NCBI RefSeq assembly: GCF_001429185.1
Contig: NZ_LMIW01000009.1
Coordinates: 186,001-250,000, forward strand
Length of the DNA stretch: 64,000 nt
Origin: Terrabacter sp. Root85
GTDB taxonomy: Bacteria > Actinomycetota > Actinomycetes > Actinomycetales > Dermatophilaceae
Direction of reading: 5' to 3'
A program made the translations under genes and the position numbers. Below are positions 44,676-53,454 of this stretch, piece after piece. Under the pieces are notes generated by a model. The model saw only the letters and a program-made list of their open reading frames with translations, did no database searches and was not told the origin of the DNA. Position 1 is the first letter of the stretch. Each line of letters opens with the position of its first letter.

Positions 44676-45712
44676 GAGCGCACGCCGCGGCGCGTGGCCG
44701 GAGCCGTGCTGGCACGCACGACCATTTCGGGCTCGATGACCACCGGGGCGGGCGGTGTCGTGCCCGAACCCCCGTCCGGGGACCCGCCGTCGAGCCGGTC
44801 GGCGAGGGTGCGCACGGTCTCGGCACCGAGCCGCTCGGCGTCCTGGCGCACCGTCGTCAGGGCCACGTGCGGGTAGCCGGCCTCGGTGATGTCGTCGAAG
44901 CCGACGACGGACACGTCGCCGGGCACGTGGAGCCCGGCCTGCCGCACCACGTCGACGAAGCCGATCGCGCAGCGGTCGTTGAAGGCCGCGACGGCCGTGG
45001 GTCGTTCGCGCGCGCCGAGCCGGAGGAAGGCGCGGGCCGCCTCGGCACCCTCGAGCTCGGTGACGCCGCCGGGCAGGATCATCTCGGTCAGGGCCGGCGA
45101 GCGGCGCATCGCCGTGCGGTAGCCGCGTCGCCGCTCGGCCGCGCCCGCGGTGCGACCGCCGTCGAGCAAGGCGACCCGGCGGTGGCCGAGGCCACGGAGG
45201 TGCTCGACCGACAGGCGCAGCCCGGCGGCGTCGTCGGTGCGCACGACGCCGACCCCGCCACCGGGGACGGGCCGCAGGACGCTGACGACCGGAAGGTGTG
45301 CGGCGAGTCGCTCGAGCTGCGCCGTCTCCTGGCTGCTGCCGAGCAGGATGATGCCCTCGCACCGCTCGGCGAGCAGGGTCTCGACCGCGGCCGCCTCCGA
45401 GCGCGACGGCGTGACGCCGCTCAGGACGAGCTCGTAGGCCGCCGCGTCGGCGTGCGTGTAGAGGCTCTCCAGCAGGTCGCCGTGGAAGGCGTGACCGACG
45501 GCGAACGTCACGCCGAGCGTGCGGGTGCGGCTGCTGCCGAGACGGCTGGCGCGGGTGTCCGGGCGGTAGTCGAGCTCGCGTGCGGCGGCGAGGACGCGCT
45601 CGCGGGTCGCCTCGGACGCGCCGGCGACACCGCGGAAGACGATCGAGACGAGGGCGCGCGAGACGCCCGCACGTGCGGCGACGTGCTCCATCGTGACTCT
45701 CTCGCTGCCCAC
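44672..45712 (-). CDS. LacI family transcriptional regulator
   Basis: A 346-residue repressor with the helix-turn-helix TMEHVAARAGVSRALVSIVF, hinge-helix region DYRPDTRASRLGSSRT and a sugar-binding-like effector domain. The start is GTG at 45710-45712; ATG 45689-45691 with a GAGAGA site is an alternative. It diverges from a Gfo/Idh dehydrogenase; two related operators lie in the 117-base gap. Autoregulation and repression of the dehydrogenase-isomerase pair are likely. Confidence 0.9.
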   Translation of the reverse strand: MGSERVTMEHVAARAGVSRALVSIVFRGVAGASEATRERVLAAARELDYRPDTRASRLGSSRTRTLGVTFAVGHAFHGDLLESLYTHADAAAYELVLSGVTPSRSEAAAVETLLAERCEGIILLGSSQETAQLERLAAHLPVVSVLRPVPGGGVGVVRTDDAAGLRLSVEHLRGLGHRRVALLDGGRTAGAAERRRGYRTAMRRSPALTEMILPGGVTELEGAEAARAFLRLGARERPTAVAAFNDRCAIGFVDVVRQAGLHVPGDVSVVGFDDITEAGYPHVALTTVRQDAERLGAETVRTLADRLDGGSPDGGSGTTPPAPVVIEPEMVVRASTAPATRRGVRS

Positions 45713-45721
45713 GTCGCGACT

Positions 45722-45735
45722 CTAGAGCGCTCCAT
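45722..45735. promoter_or_regulatory. Secondary LacI operator (imperfect)
   Basis: CTAGAGCGCTCCAT matches 12 of 14 bases of the palindrome core of the second site. It sits ten bases upstream of the LacI start codon, so it could serve autoregulation. Its centre is 70 bases from that of the perfect site. Confidence 0.6.
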
Positions 45736-45751
45736 GAATGTCGGCCAGCCC

Positions 45752-45806
45752 TTGACCGGCGTGGCGGTGGGGCGCTTCAATGAGTCACGAACTAGAGCGC
45801 TCTAGT
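45752..45806 (+). promoter_or_regulatory. Promoter and perfect LacI operator before the dehydrogenase gene
   Basis: TTGACC (45752-45757) and TTCAAT (45776-45781), spaced 18, form a plausible promoter. Just downstream lies ACTAGAGCGCTCTAGT (45791-45806), a perfect 16-base palindrome at the expected transcription start, ending 23 bases before the ATG. Repression by steric block is expected. Confidence 0.7.
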
Positions 45807-45829
45807 CACCATCTGCGAAGGAGCAGCCC

Positions 45830-46870
45830 ATGACGCGCATCGACCCGGTCCGGATCGGTCTCATCGGAGCCGGCCGCATCGGCACCCACCACGCCACGAC
45901 ACTGGCTCGGAGGCTCGGGGAGGCCGAGCTCGTCGCCGTCGCCGACCCCCGGGCGGCCGCGGCCGAGCGGCTCGGCGAGGAGCTCGGCGTCGACTGGCTC
46001 ACCGACCCGCAGGCCCTCATCGACGACCCACGGGTCGAGGCCGTCGCCATCACGTGCGCCAGCACCGCGCACGCCGACCTCGTCGTCGCGGCTGCGGAGG
46101 CCGGCAAGGCCGTCTTCGTCGAGAAGCCGATGGCGATGACCCTCGCCGACGCCGACCGCGCCGTCGCCGCGGCCCGAGCTGCCGGCACACCCCTGCAGGT
46201 GGGCTTCAACCGTCGCTTCGCCCGCGACTTCGCCGCCGCCCACGAGACGGTCGCCGCCGGGGGCATCGGGACGCCCCAGCTGCTCCGCTCGCTCACCCGC
46301 GACCCCGACCTCGCCGACCCGGCCGGCGTGCCGCCGTGGACGATCTTCACCCAGACGCTGATCCACGACTTCGACGCGCTCAACTGGTTCAACGCCGGCG
46401 CGACAGCCGTCGAGGTCTCCGTCATGGCCGACGCCCTCGTCGCACCCGACTTCAAGGACGCGGGCCTGCTCGACACCGCCGTCGTGACCATCCGCTACGA
46501 CAACGGCGCGATCGCCGTCGCCGAGGCGAGCTTCTCGGCCGCCTACGGCTATGACGTGCGCGCCGAGGTCTTCGGCTCGGCCGGCATGGTCACCGCCGGC
46601 AGCCCGGCCCACCTCCGCACGGCGCACTGGAGCGCGGCCGGGGTGGCGAGCCCGACGGCCCGCGCCGACACCGACCTCTTCACCGACGCGTATGCCGCCG
46701 AGCTCGCCGCCTTCTGCGCCGCGGCTCGCACCGGTGGGCCCACGCAGGTCGGTGGTGAGGACGCCCGTGCCGCGCTGCGGATCGCACTCGCCTGCATCGA
46801 GGCCGTCGAGACCGGTGGCACCGTGACGGTCCGCGACGCCGACCGCGTGGCGACCGGAGTGGGTGCCTGA
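45830..46870 (+). CDS. Inositol-dehydrogenase-like Gfo/Idh/MocA oxidoreductase
   Basis: A 346-residue IolG-like dehydrogenase: Rossmann GAGRIGTHH, VEKPMAMT, active-site TQTLIHDFDALNWF. ATG 45830 follows GAAGGAG. It overlaps by one base a hydroxypyruvate-isomerase-like gene. It resembles the iolG genes in the left part of the window, so it may oxidise an inositol or a related cyclitol; the substrate is not certain. Confidence 0.85.
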   Translation: MTRIDPVRIGLIGAGRIGTHHATTLARRLGEAELVAVADPRAAAAERLGEELGVDWLTDPQALIDDPRVEAVAITCASTAHADLVVAAAEAGKAVFVEKPMAMTLADADRAVAAARAAGTPLQVGFNRRFARDFAAAHETVAAGGIGTPQLLRSLTRDPDLADPAGVPPWTIFTQTLIHDFDALNWFNAGATAVEVSVMADALVAPDFKDAGLLDTAVVTIRYDNGAIAVAEASFSAAYGYDVRAEVFGSAGMVTAGSPAHLRTAHWSAAGVASPTARADTDLFTDAYAAELAAFCAAARTGGPTQVGGEDARAALRIALACIEAVETGGTVTVRDADRVATGVGA

Positions 46871-47661
46871 TGGCGAGCCCGTTCCCGCTCGCGGTGAGCG
46901 CCGAGATGGTCTACCTCGACCTGCCCTTCGCCGAGCGCGTGCGCCGCATCCACGCGCTCGGCTTCCAGGTCGAGATCTGGGACTGGACGCGCCACGACGT
47001 CGACGAGCTCGTCGCCCTGCGTGACGAGGGGGTCGTCTACTCGTCGATGACGGGCTACGTCCGCGGCCGGCTCGGCGACACGGAGGGGGCGGACGAGCTG
47101 CTCGCGACCGCCGCCGAGTCGGTGCCGGTGGCGCAGCGGCTCGGCATCCCGCGGCTCAACCTCCACGGCACCGGCCTCGACGACCGCGGCCTGCCCGTGC
47201 GGCCCGAGCCGGTCGCGACCGGCCCGATGTGGCTGACGGCCCAGCGCACGCTCGGGCGCCTCGCCGAGCTGGGGCAGCGCGAGGGGGTCATGTTCGTGCT
47301 CGAGAACCTCAACACCGCGGTCGACCACCCCGGCGTGCCCTTCGCGACCGCCGCCGACTGCCTCGCCCTCGTCGCGGCCGTCGACAGCCCGCACCTCAAG
47401 CTGATGCTCGACCTCTACCACGCCCAGATCGGCGAGGGGAACCTCATCGAGCTCTGCCGCCGGGCCCTGCCGCACATCGGCGAGATCCAGGTGGCCGACG
47501 TGCCCGGCCGTCGGGAGCCCGGCACCGGCGAGATCGCCTATCCGGCCATCGCGCGGGCCCTCGTCGAGATGGGCTACTCCGGTCCGGTCGGTCTCGAGGG
47601 CTTCGCGTCGGGCGACGACGAGCAAGCGCTGCAAGGCTTTCGCGACGCCTTCACCCCCTGA
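46870..47661 (+). CDS. Hydroxypyruvate isomerase-like TIM-barrel protein
   Basis: A 263-residue barrel of the Hyi family. VSAEMVYLDLPFAERVRRIHALGF opens the protein; metal-site residues are in FVLENLNTAVDHPG, LMLDLYHAQIGEGN, IGEIQVADVPGRREPGTGEI and VGLEGFASG. It interconverts hydroxypyruvate and tartronate semialdehyde or acts on a related keto-sugar. ATG overlaps the stop of the dehydrogenase (TGATG). A hairpin terminator follows. Confidence 0.85.
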   Translation: MASPFPLAVSAEMVYLDLPFAERVRRIHALGFQVEIWDWTRHDVDELVALRDEGVVYSSMTGYVRGRLGDTEGADELLATAAESVPVAQRLGIPRLNLHGTGLDDRGLPVRPEPVATGPMWLTAQRTLGRLAELGQREGVMFVLENLNTAVDHPGVPFATAADCLALVAAVDSPHLKLMLDLYHAQIGEGNLIELCRRALPHIGEIQVADVPGRREPGTGEIAYPAIARALVEMGYSGPVGLEGFASGDDEQALQGFRDAFTP

Positions 47662-47693
47662 CGGTCGGCTCGAACCCGCGGGGGCACAGGCTC

Positions 47694-47741
47694 GTTCGAG
47701 GTGATCCGGACACCGACGTGCGTCGCAGGATCACCTCGAAC
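47694..47741. terminator. Hairpin terminator between convergent genes
   Basis: GTTCGAGGTGATCC (47694-47707) pairs exactly with 47728-47741 over a 20-base loop. It lies between stops at 47661 and 47756 and can serve both strands. Confidence 0.7.
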
Positions 47742-47755
47742 CGCGGTGGGGGAGG

Positions 47756-48607
47756 TCAGCCGCGAGAGCTGATCCAGTCGGGGAGGATGCCGCTGCCGAG
47801 CGCGGCCGCCCGCAGCGGCGCGGCCAGCTCGGCGACCCTTCGCGTGCCCTCGAGCCCCAGGTGCGCCCAGCCCTCGAGGGCCATCCGGTCCGTCTCGCGC
47901 TCGAGGTCCTTGCGGAACGCGAGCCCCTCCTCCGTGAGCGCGTCGCCGTCGACGAGCCCCCGCTCGGTGAGCCGCGCGACGCCGGCCGCCCACTCGTCGT
48001 CCGACCAGCCGCGGCTCGACCGCATGAATCCGGTGTTGCCGGAGAAGAGGCCGCCGATGACGATCGACTCGACCGGGTCGAGCCCGGCGCGGAGCAGCGC
48101 TGCCACGTGGCCGTCCCCGCGGTGCTCGCGGATGAGGGTCGCGGCGTGCCAGAGCGCGAGGCGCGGCTCGTCCGGCCATTCGAGCCCGGCGTGGGCGGCA
48201 TACAACGGGCGGCCGGGGGCCGTGAGGCCCGCGCAGACGGTACGGGCGAGGTCGAGCAGCTCGGTGACGTCGGTGTCGCCGACGACGCGGTCGAGCACGA
48301 CGGTCATGCCGTCGCGACGGGCCTGCTGCACCTGCTCGGGGCTCGCAGCAGCCCACGACGCGGGCAGGGCCTTGGCGTGCAGCCACGGTGCGAAGACGTA
48401 GAACGTCGCGGTCGGGACCTCGGGCCCGACCGCACCGAAGGCGGCCGACCGTGCGGCGAAGTAGCTGAGGCGCGGGTGCAGGCCGAGGGCGACATAGGCG
48501 TCGCGCACGTCGTCGGCGAAGTAGCCGAGCACGTGGAGCGTCTCGAGACCTCCCCAGGCCTGTCGGGAGGCGCGGATGAGATCGAGGTCGTCGGCGGCGC
48601 GGCTCAT
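47756..48607 (-). CDS. SCO6745 family protein
   Basis: A 283-residue soluble helical protein matching the actinobacterial SCO6745 group. It shows the N-terminal LETLHVLGYFADDVRDAYVALG, then the family's YFAARSAAFGAV, and a C-terminal winged-helix-like part (RLTERGLVDGDALTEEGLAFRKDLE) reminiscent of MarR proteins. Regulatory function is possible but unproven. ATG at 48605-48607. Confidence 0.78.
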   Translation of the reverse strand: MSRAADDLDLIRASRQAWGGLETLHVLGYFADDVRDAYVALGLHPRLSYFAARSAAFGAVGPEVPTATFYVFAPWLHAKALPASWAAASPEQVQQARRDGMTVVLDRVVGDTDVTELLDLARTVCAGLTAPGRPLYAAHAGLEWPDEPRLALWHAATLIREHRGDGHVAALLRAGLDPVESIVIGGLFSGNTGFMRSSRGWSDDEWAAGVARLTERGLVDGDALTEEGLAFRKDLERETDRMALEGWAHLGLEGTRRVAELAAPLRAAALGSGILPDWISSRG

Positions 48608-48651
48608 GACGAGCACCCTAGGCGGCGAACCGCGGTGAACGTCGATGAGCC

Positions 48652-49386
48652 TCAGCGGACGACGAGCGCGAGTGCCGAGACGATGGTCGCGGCGAGCACG
48701 AGCTGGTCGAAGCGGGTCTGGCTGAGGCGCCGTGCCGTGTGCAGCCCCAGCCAGGTGCCGACGAGCACGAGCGGAGCGAGCAGGACTGTGCGCCAAAGGG
48801 TCTCCACGCTGAAGAGGCCGAGTCCGATGCTGAAGGGCAGCTTGCAGAGGTTGACGCCGAAGAAGAAGAGCGCTCCGGTGCCGAGGAAGCGGCGCTTCTC
48901 GACGCCCTGCGCGACGAGGTAGAGCGTCATGACCGGGCCGGCAGCGTTCGCCGTCATCGTCGCGAAGCCCGCGGCCGCCCCCGTGCCGAGCGCGGCGGCG
49001 CGCGAGGAGCCGACCCGGGCCGTGTCGGGGGAGCGCCACGTGAGGACGAGCTGGAGCGCCGCGAGGACGAGGAGGAGGCCGCCGATGGCGCGACGCAGCG
49101 TCGTGTCGTCGACCCACGAGAGGAAGAGGGCGCCGAGGGCGAGTCCGGGCAGCACGGCCGGGATGAGCCGCTTGAGCAGGCCGGTGTCGGCGTCGCGGCG
49201 GTAGTGCCAGACGGCGACGACGTCACCGATGAGGAGCAGCAGCAGGATCGCCGCCGTCGACTCCTTCGTCGGAAGCACGAAGGCGAAGATCGCGATGGAG
49301 ATGCTCGCGACCCCACCGATGGCCGTCTTGGCGAAGCCGATGAGCAGCGCGGCGACGCCGAGCAGCACCAGCGACGTGACGGTCAT
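48652..49386 (-). CDS. TauE/SafE family sulfite/anion exporter
   Basis: A 244-residue membrane protein with about eight hydrophobic segments. GFAKTAIGGVASISIAIFAF and the repeat GFATMTANAAGPVMTLYLVAQG are the two family signatures. It exports or imports small organosulfur or carboxylate anions; the substrate is unknown. ATG at 49384-49386. It ends 44 bases before the start of the SCO6745-like gene; the two are probably co-transcribed. Confidence 0.87.
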   Translation of the reverse strand: MTVTSLVLLGVAALLIGFAKTAIGGVASISIAIFAFVLPTKESTAAILLLLLIGDVVAVWHYRRDADTGLLKRLIPAVLPGLALGALFLSWVDDTTLRRAIGGLLLVLAALQLVLTWRSPDTARVGSSRAAALGTGAAAGFATMTANAAGPVMTLYLVAQGVEKRRFLGTGALFFFGVNLCKLPFSIGLGLFSVETLWRTVLLAPLVLVGTWLGLHTARRLSQTRFDQLVLAATIVSALALVVR

Positions 49387-49461
49387 GGAATCGGAGCGTA
49401 GGCCGCGGCGGCCGGGCGCGTCCGTCCGTCCACGGCATCCGGCCTCGGGTCAGACGCCGCG

Positions 49462-49959
49462 TCAGACCCCGAGCGAGGCGCCGAGCTTGCCGAGCAGGCG
49501 AGCGAGGGTGGCGCGCTCCGACGCGCTGAGTGGCTCGAGCAGGCGCGCCTCGTTGGCGAAGTGCTCGGGCGCCGCGCGATCGATGCGCTCGCGCCCCTTC
49601 TCGGTGAGCACGACGATGCGGCTGCGGCGGTCGCCGCCTGCGACACGGCGCTCGACGAGCCCGGCGCCCTCGAGCCGGTCGAGCCGCTTGGTCACCGCGC
49701 CCGAGGTCACCATCGTCTGGTCCATCAGCTCGGTCGGGGTCAGCTCGTGCGGCTCACCGGTGCGGCGCAGGGTGGCGAGCACGTCGAAGTCGCCCTCGCC
49801 GAGACCGTGCGCGTTGTAGACCTTGACGAGCTCGGTCGTCAGGGCCAGGGCGACGCGGTGCAGCCGGCCGATGACGAGCACCGGGGTGACGTCGAGCTCG
49901 GGGCGGACGGCGGCCCACTGGTCGACGACGTGCTGGGCGTGGTCCTCGTGGTGCTCCAT
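49462..49959 (-). CDS. MarR family transcriptional regulator
   Basis: A 165-residue winged-helix repressor. The DNA-binding region is ELTPTELMDQTMVTSGAVTKRLDRLEGAGLVERR, with wing GGDRRSRIVVLTEKG. It diverges from an EamA transporter gene with only 39 bases between start codons, which contain two related operator-like sites. It probably represses both genes and is relieved by a small molecule exported by the transporter (inference). Confidence 0.9.
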   Translation of the reverse strand: MEHHEDHAQHVVDQWAAVRPELDVTPVLVIGRLHRVALALTTELVKVYNAHGLGEGDFDVLATLRRTGEPHELTPTELMDQTMVTSGAVTKRLDRLEGAGLVERRVAGGDRRSRIVVLTEKGRERIDRAAPEHFANEARLLEPLSASERATLARLLGKLGASLGV

Positions 49960-49968
49960 GGGTGGAAT

Positions 49969-50005
49969 ATATCTTCTCCGGAAGGTATTTTATCTTCCAT
50001 GGAAG
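49969..50005. promoter_or_regulatory. Two MarR-type operator sites between marR and eamA
   Basis: ATATCTTC-TCCG-GAAGGTAT (49969-49988) is a palindrome with 7 of 8 arm bases matching. CTTCCATGGAAG (49994-50005) is a perfect 12-base palindrome holding the EamA start codon. Both share the half-site TATCTTC, about one and a half to two helical turns apart. Confidence 0.6.
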
Positions 50006-51054
50006 GCAATCGAGCGAGCTGGACGAACGTCGCGCTGACGGCGCTCCCCGCCGCCATCTGGGGATCCACGTATGCCGTCACGCAGCAGTGGCTCCCACCC
50101 GGCCGTCCGCTCTTCGCCGCCACCGTGCGGGCCCTACCCGTCGGCCTGCTCATGCTCCTGTGGCTCCGGCGCCTGCCTCGGGGCGACTGGTGGTGGCGCT
50201 CGCTCGTCCTCGGCTCGCTCAACATCGGGCTCTTCTACGCGCTCCTCTTCTTCGCGGCCTACCGCCTCCCGAGCGGCCTCGGCACCACGCTCGTCGCCAC
50301 CGCTCCCATGGTGACGATGGGTGTCTCGTGGTTGCTCCTGGACCAGCGACCTGCCCGGGTCTCGGTGGCGGCCGGGCTGGTCGGCCTCGTCGGGGTCGCG
50401 ATGCTCGTGCTCCAGAACGGCCTCGACCAACCTCTCGACCCGGTCGGCCTCGGGGCCGGGCTCCTCGCCGTCGTGCTGTCGTCGTGCGGCTTCGTCCTCA
50501 CGAGGAAGTGGGCGCCCACCGACGACGTCGTCACCATGACGTCGTGGCAGCTCGTCGCGGGTGGCCTCGTGCTCCTGCCGATCGGGCTCGTCGTCGAGGG
50601 CGCGCCGCCGGCCCTCGACCTGCCGGCCGTGGGGGCGCTCGTCTTCCTCGGTCTTCTCGGCAGCGGCGTCGCCTACGTCCTGTGGTTCCGCGGTCTGGCG
50701 ATCCTCGGCCCGACCTCCGCCTCGATCATCGGCCTCGTCAACCCGGTGGTCGGCGTCCTGCTCGGCGTCGCGCTCCTCGGTGAGCGCTTCGGTCCGGTGC
50801 ACCTCGTCGCCATGGTCCTCGTCATCGGCAGCGTCCTCGCAGCGCAGGAGCCGGTCCGGGCCCGCCTCGCCCCTCGCCAGGCGAGGCCCTGGTCGCCCAG
50901 AAGAGCAGCACGGGATCGGTGTTTCCCTGTGCCACGTGCCGACCCTGGCCGCCGAGGGCGACCGCGGCGCACGGCATACCGCCTCGGAGGCGCACGGTTG
51001 CGAGCAGACACGAGGAGCGCAACGCGAGCTCGGGCAGGCAGCGTGCGCCCCTAG
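49999..51054 (+). CDS. EamA/DMT family exporter with atypical Arg-rich tail
   Basis: A 351-residue drug/metabolite transporter with ten hydrophobic helices in residues 8-282 (AAIWGSTYAVTQQWLPPGRP; GPTSASIIGLVNPVVGVLLG). Typical family length is near 300. The last 60 or so residues are Arg/Pro/Ala-rich, unlike any transporter tail. A short perfect inverted repeat CCTCGCC-A-GGCGAGG (50872-50886) lies where they begin, so the natural stop may have been lost. ATG 49999 lies inside an operator palindrome. Confidence 0.85.
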   Translation: MEGNRASWTNVALTALPAAIWGSTYAVTQQWLPPGRPLFAATVRALPVGLLMLLWLRRLPRGDWWWRSLVLGSLNIGLFYALLFFAAYRLPSGLGTTLVATAPMVTMGVSWLLLDQRPARVSVAAGLVGLVGVAMLVLQNGLDQPLDPVGLGAGLLAVVLSSCGFVLTRKWAPTDDVVTMTSWQLVAGGLVLLPIGLVVEGAPPALDLPAVGALVFLGLLGSGVAYVLWFRGLAILGPTSASIIGLVNPVVGVLLGVALLGERFGPVHLVAMVLVIGSVLAAQEPVRARLAPRQARPWSPRRAARDRCFPVPRADPGRRGRPRRTAYRLGGARLRADTRSATRARAGSVRP

Positions 51055-51128
51055 GGTGCGCCTCAGTCGGTCTCGTCGAGAGCGCGCCGCGGCCCCCGTG
51101 CCGCGTGACAGGGGATGAGGAGTGCGCG

Positions 51129-53363
51129 ATGCGTGGATCCCAGCCGGAGCGCGACGACGAGATCGCCCGGGTCCGGGCCCGCCGCACACGACCGCGTGGG
51201 ACCGGTCGGTCGATGCGAGGGCGTGTCGGGCAGCGGGCCCCCGTCGTCCGGGCTGCCCTCGTGGCCCTCTGTGCCCTCGTGGCGGTCCTGACCGTGTCCG
51301 GCGGCGCCACGGCCCTCGAGCGTCCGGATTCGCTCGGCCTCGAGCAGTCGCCGCCCACGGTCACGGTGGTCGGCGCGGCGCAGGTCGGGGGAGACCTGAC
51401 GGCCGAGCCGGCCGACTTCGCCGTCGGCGACGTCATGATGTACGCGTGGTCCGCCGACGGCGTGCCGCTCACGGGCGCCGACGCTGCCCGACTCCCGCTG
51501 ACGCCCGACCTCGTCGGCGCCATGCTCACCGTGACGGCGACCGGCCGGCAGGACGGCCGGCCGGACGAGATGGCCACGGCCACCGTCGGTCCCGTCACGC
51601 CCGGCGTCATCGCACCGGTCGGCACGCCGCTCATCACGGGGACGCCGCGGGTCGATGCCGTGCTGTCGGGGAGCGCCGGGACGTGGGACCCGGCCGCCAC
51701 GCTGACCTACGCCTGGCTCGCCGACGGAAGCCCGGTCACGGGAGCCACCTCCCTGACGTTCACGCCGCGCGCCGAGCAGGTCACCGCCGTCCTGTCCCTG
51801 CGGGTCACAGCCGTCCGCGACGGCTACGCGACCCGCTCTGCGACCAGCGCCGTCACGCTCCCTGTCGGGTCCGCCACCTTCACCACGTCACCCACTCCGA
51901 CGATCAGCGGCACGCTCCGTGTGGGTCGGGTGCTCACGGCCGACCCGGGGGCCTGGTCGCCGAGTGCCACGCTGACCTACCAGTGGCGGGCCGGCGGGGT
52001 CGCGATCGCCGGAGCGACCGCCCGCACGTACGTGCTGCAGGCCGCCGACCGGACCAGGCAGATGTCGGTCCAGGTGCGGGGCGGCCGCCCCGGCTACGTG
52101 CCGGTGACGCGGACCTCCGCGGCCACGGCCGCCGTCGACTACGGCCTCTTCACCGCCTCGCCGACGCCGACGATCGGCGGCGTCGTGCAGATCGGCTCGA
52201 CCGTCCGGGCGGCCCCGGGCACGTGGTCACCGTCGGCCGTGCTGAGCTACCAGTGGCGGGTCGGCGGCGTGGCGATCACGGGAGCGACCGGCGCGTCCTA
52301 CGTGATCCCCTCGGGCTACCTCGGCAGGTCCCTCTCCGTCACGGTCACGGGGCGCCGGACGGGCTACCTCACCGTCTCTCGCACCAGCACGGCGCGGACG
52401 GTGACCCAGCCCTTCACGGCGGCGCCGACCCCGAAGATCTCGGCCCAGCTCACCCGCGTGGGGTGGGTGCAGCGAGCCACGGCCGGCGCCTGGTCGCCCG
52501 CGGCGACGCTCAGTGTCCAGTGGCGGCGCAACGGCGCCGCCATCACCGGCGCGACCGGGTGGAGCTACCGGCTGACCACCGCCGACCTCGGCAAGCGCAT
52601 CACCGTGACGGTGACGGGGCGCCGGTCCGGCTACACGACGACGACCCGCACGAGCGCGGCCACCGCGACCGTGCTCGCTGCCCCCTACGGCTTCACCAGC
52701 TCCGGCACGCCGGCCGCCCCACCCACCGCGGCCTACGCGCCGTCGGTCATCCGCACCCTGACCGATGCGCAGTGGTCGGCCATCACCGTGGCCGGTGTGT
52801 GGCGTGCGGGAGACTGCCCCGGCGGACGCTCGACCTTCCGCCGCGTCGACGTGCCCTACTGGGGTCTCGACGGCAAGGTCCACCGTGGCTACGTGGTCGT
52901 CAACGCCGACGTCGCCCGCAGCACGGCCAAGATCTTCGACGCCCTCTACGCCAAGCGCTTCCCCCTGCACCGGGTCGAGGGCATCGAGAACTGGGGCGGC
53001 TGGGAGTGGCTCGCCTCGAAGGCCAACGCCTCGACCGCCATGAACTGCCGCAAGCCGTCCGAGGCCAACTCCAGCAACGCGTACTCGCCCCACGCCTGGG
53101 GTCGCGCCCTCGACTTCAACCCCGTCCAGAACCCCTACGTCAACCCACACACCGGCAGCTGGGACCCCAACCCGCCGCCCTCGGCCTCGACCCCGGGGAC
53201 GATCCGCTACGGCGGCGTGGCCTGGACGGTCGTCACCTCGTTCGGGTGGTACTGGTCGGGCAACGACTCGTGGCACGACTACATGCACTTCGACACCGGC
53301 TACCCGTCCACGCCGCGCAGCGGCTTGCGGGTCGTCGACGGGGCGGTCGGTCACGACCGCTGA
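51129..53363 (+). CDS. Secreted M15-family D-Ala-D-Ala carboxypeptidase-like protein with five Ig-like repeats
   Basis: A 744-residue exported protein. A long basic N-terminus and hydrophobic stretch (about 38-62) form the signal. About five repeats of 80-90 residues (75-600) follow, each with P.I.G...G..L.A..G.W.P.A.L.Y.W...G..I.GAT and a T..R.GY end. The C-terminal peptidase has SPHAWGRALDFNP and DYMHFD, supplying the His-Asp-His zinc site. It probably trims peptidoglycan at the surface, the repeats spacing or anchoring it. ATG 51129 follows GAGGAG. Confidence 0.87.
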   Translation: MRGSQPERDDEIARVRARRTRPRGTGRSMRGRVGQRAPVVRAALVALCALVAVLTVSGGATALERPDSLGLEQSPPTVTVVGAAQVGGDLTAEPADFAVGDVMMYAWSADGVPLTGADAARLPLTPDLVGAMLTVTATGRQDGRPDEMATATVGPVTPGVIAPVGTPLITGTPRVDAVLSGSAGTWDPAATLTYAWLADGSPVTGATSLTFTPRAEQVTAVLSLRVTAVRDGYATRSATSAVTLPVGSATFTTSPTPTISGTLRVGRVLTADPGAWSPSATLTYQWRAGGVAIAGATARTYVLQAADRTRQMSVQVRGGRPGYVPVTRTSAATAAVDYGLFTASPTPTIGGVVQIGSTVRAAPGTWSPSAVLSYQWRVGGVAITGATGASYVIPSGYLGRSLSVTVTGRRTGYLTVSRTSTARTVTQPFTAAPTPKISAQLTRVGWVQRATAGAWSPAATLSVQWRRNGAAITGATGWSYRLTTADLGKRITVTVTGRRSGYTTTTRTSAATATVLAAPYGFTSSGTPAAPPTAAYAPSVIRTLTDAQWSAITVAGVWRAGDCPGGRSTFRRVDVPYWGLDGKVHRGYVVVNADVARSTAKIFDALYAKRFPLHRVEGIENWGGWEWLASKANASTAMNCRKPSEANSSNAYSPHAWGRALDFNPVQNPYVNPHTGSWDPNPPPSASTPGTIRYGGVAWTVVTSFGWYWSGNDSWHDYMHFDTGYPSTPRSGLRVVDGAVGHDR

Positions 53364-53454
53364 CCGGCCGGCAGCGCGCCGCGTTCGCCACGGGCCGGGC
53401 GGACGGCAGGCGGCCGCCTCTTCCCAGCGGGGCCCGAGCGGGTAAGGCTGTGGC

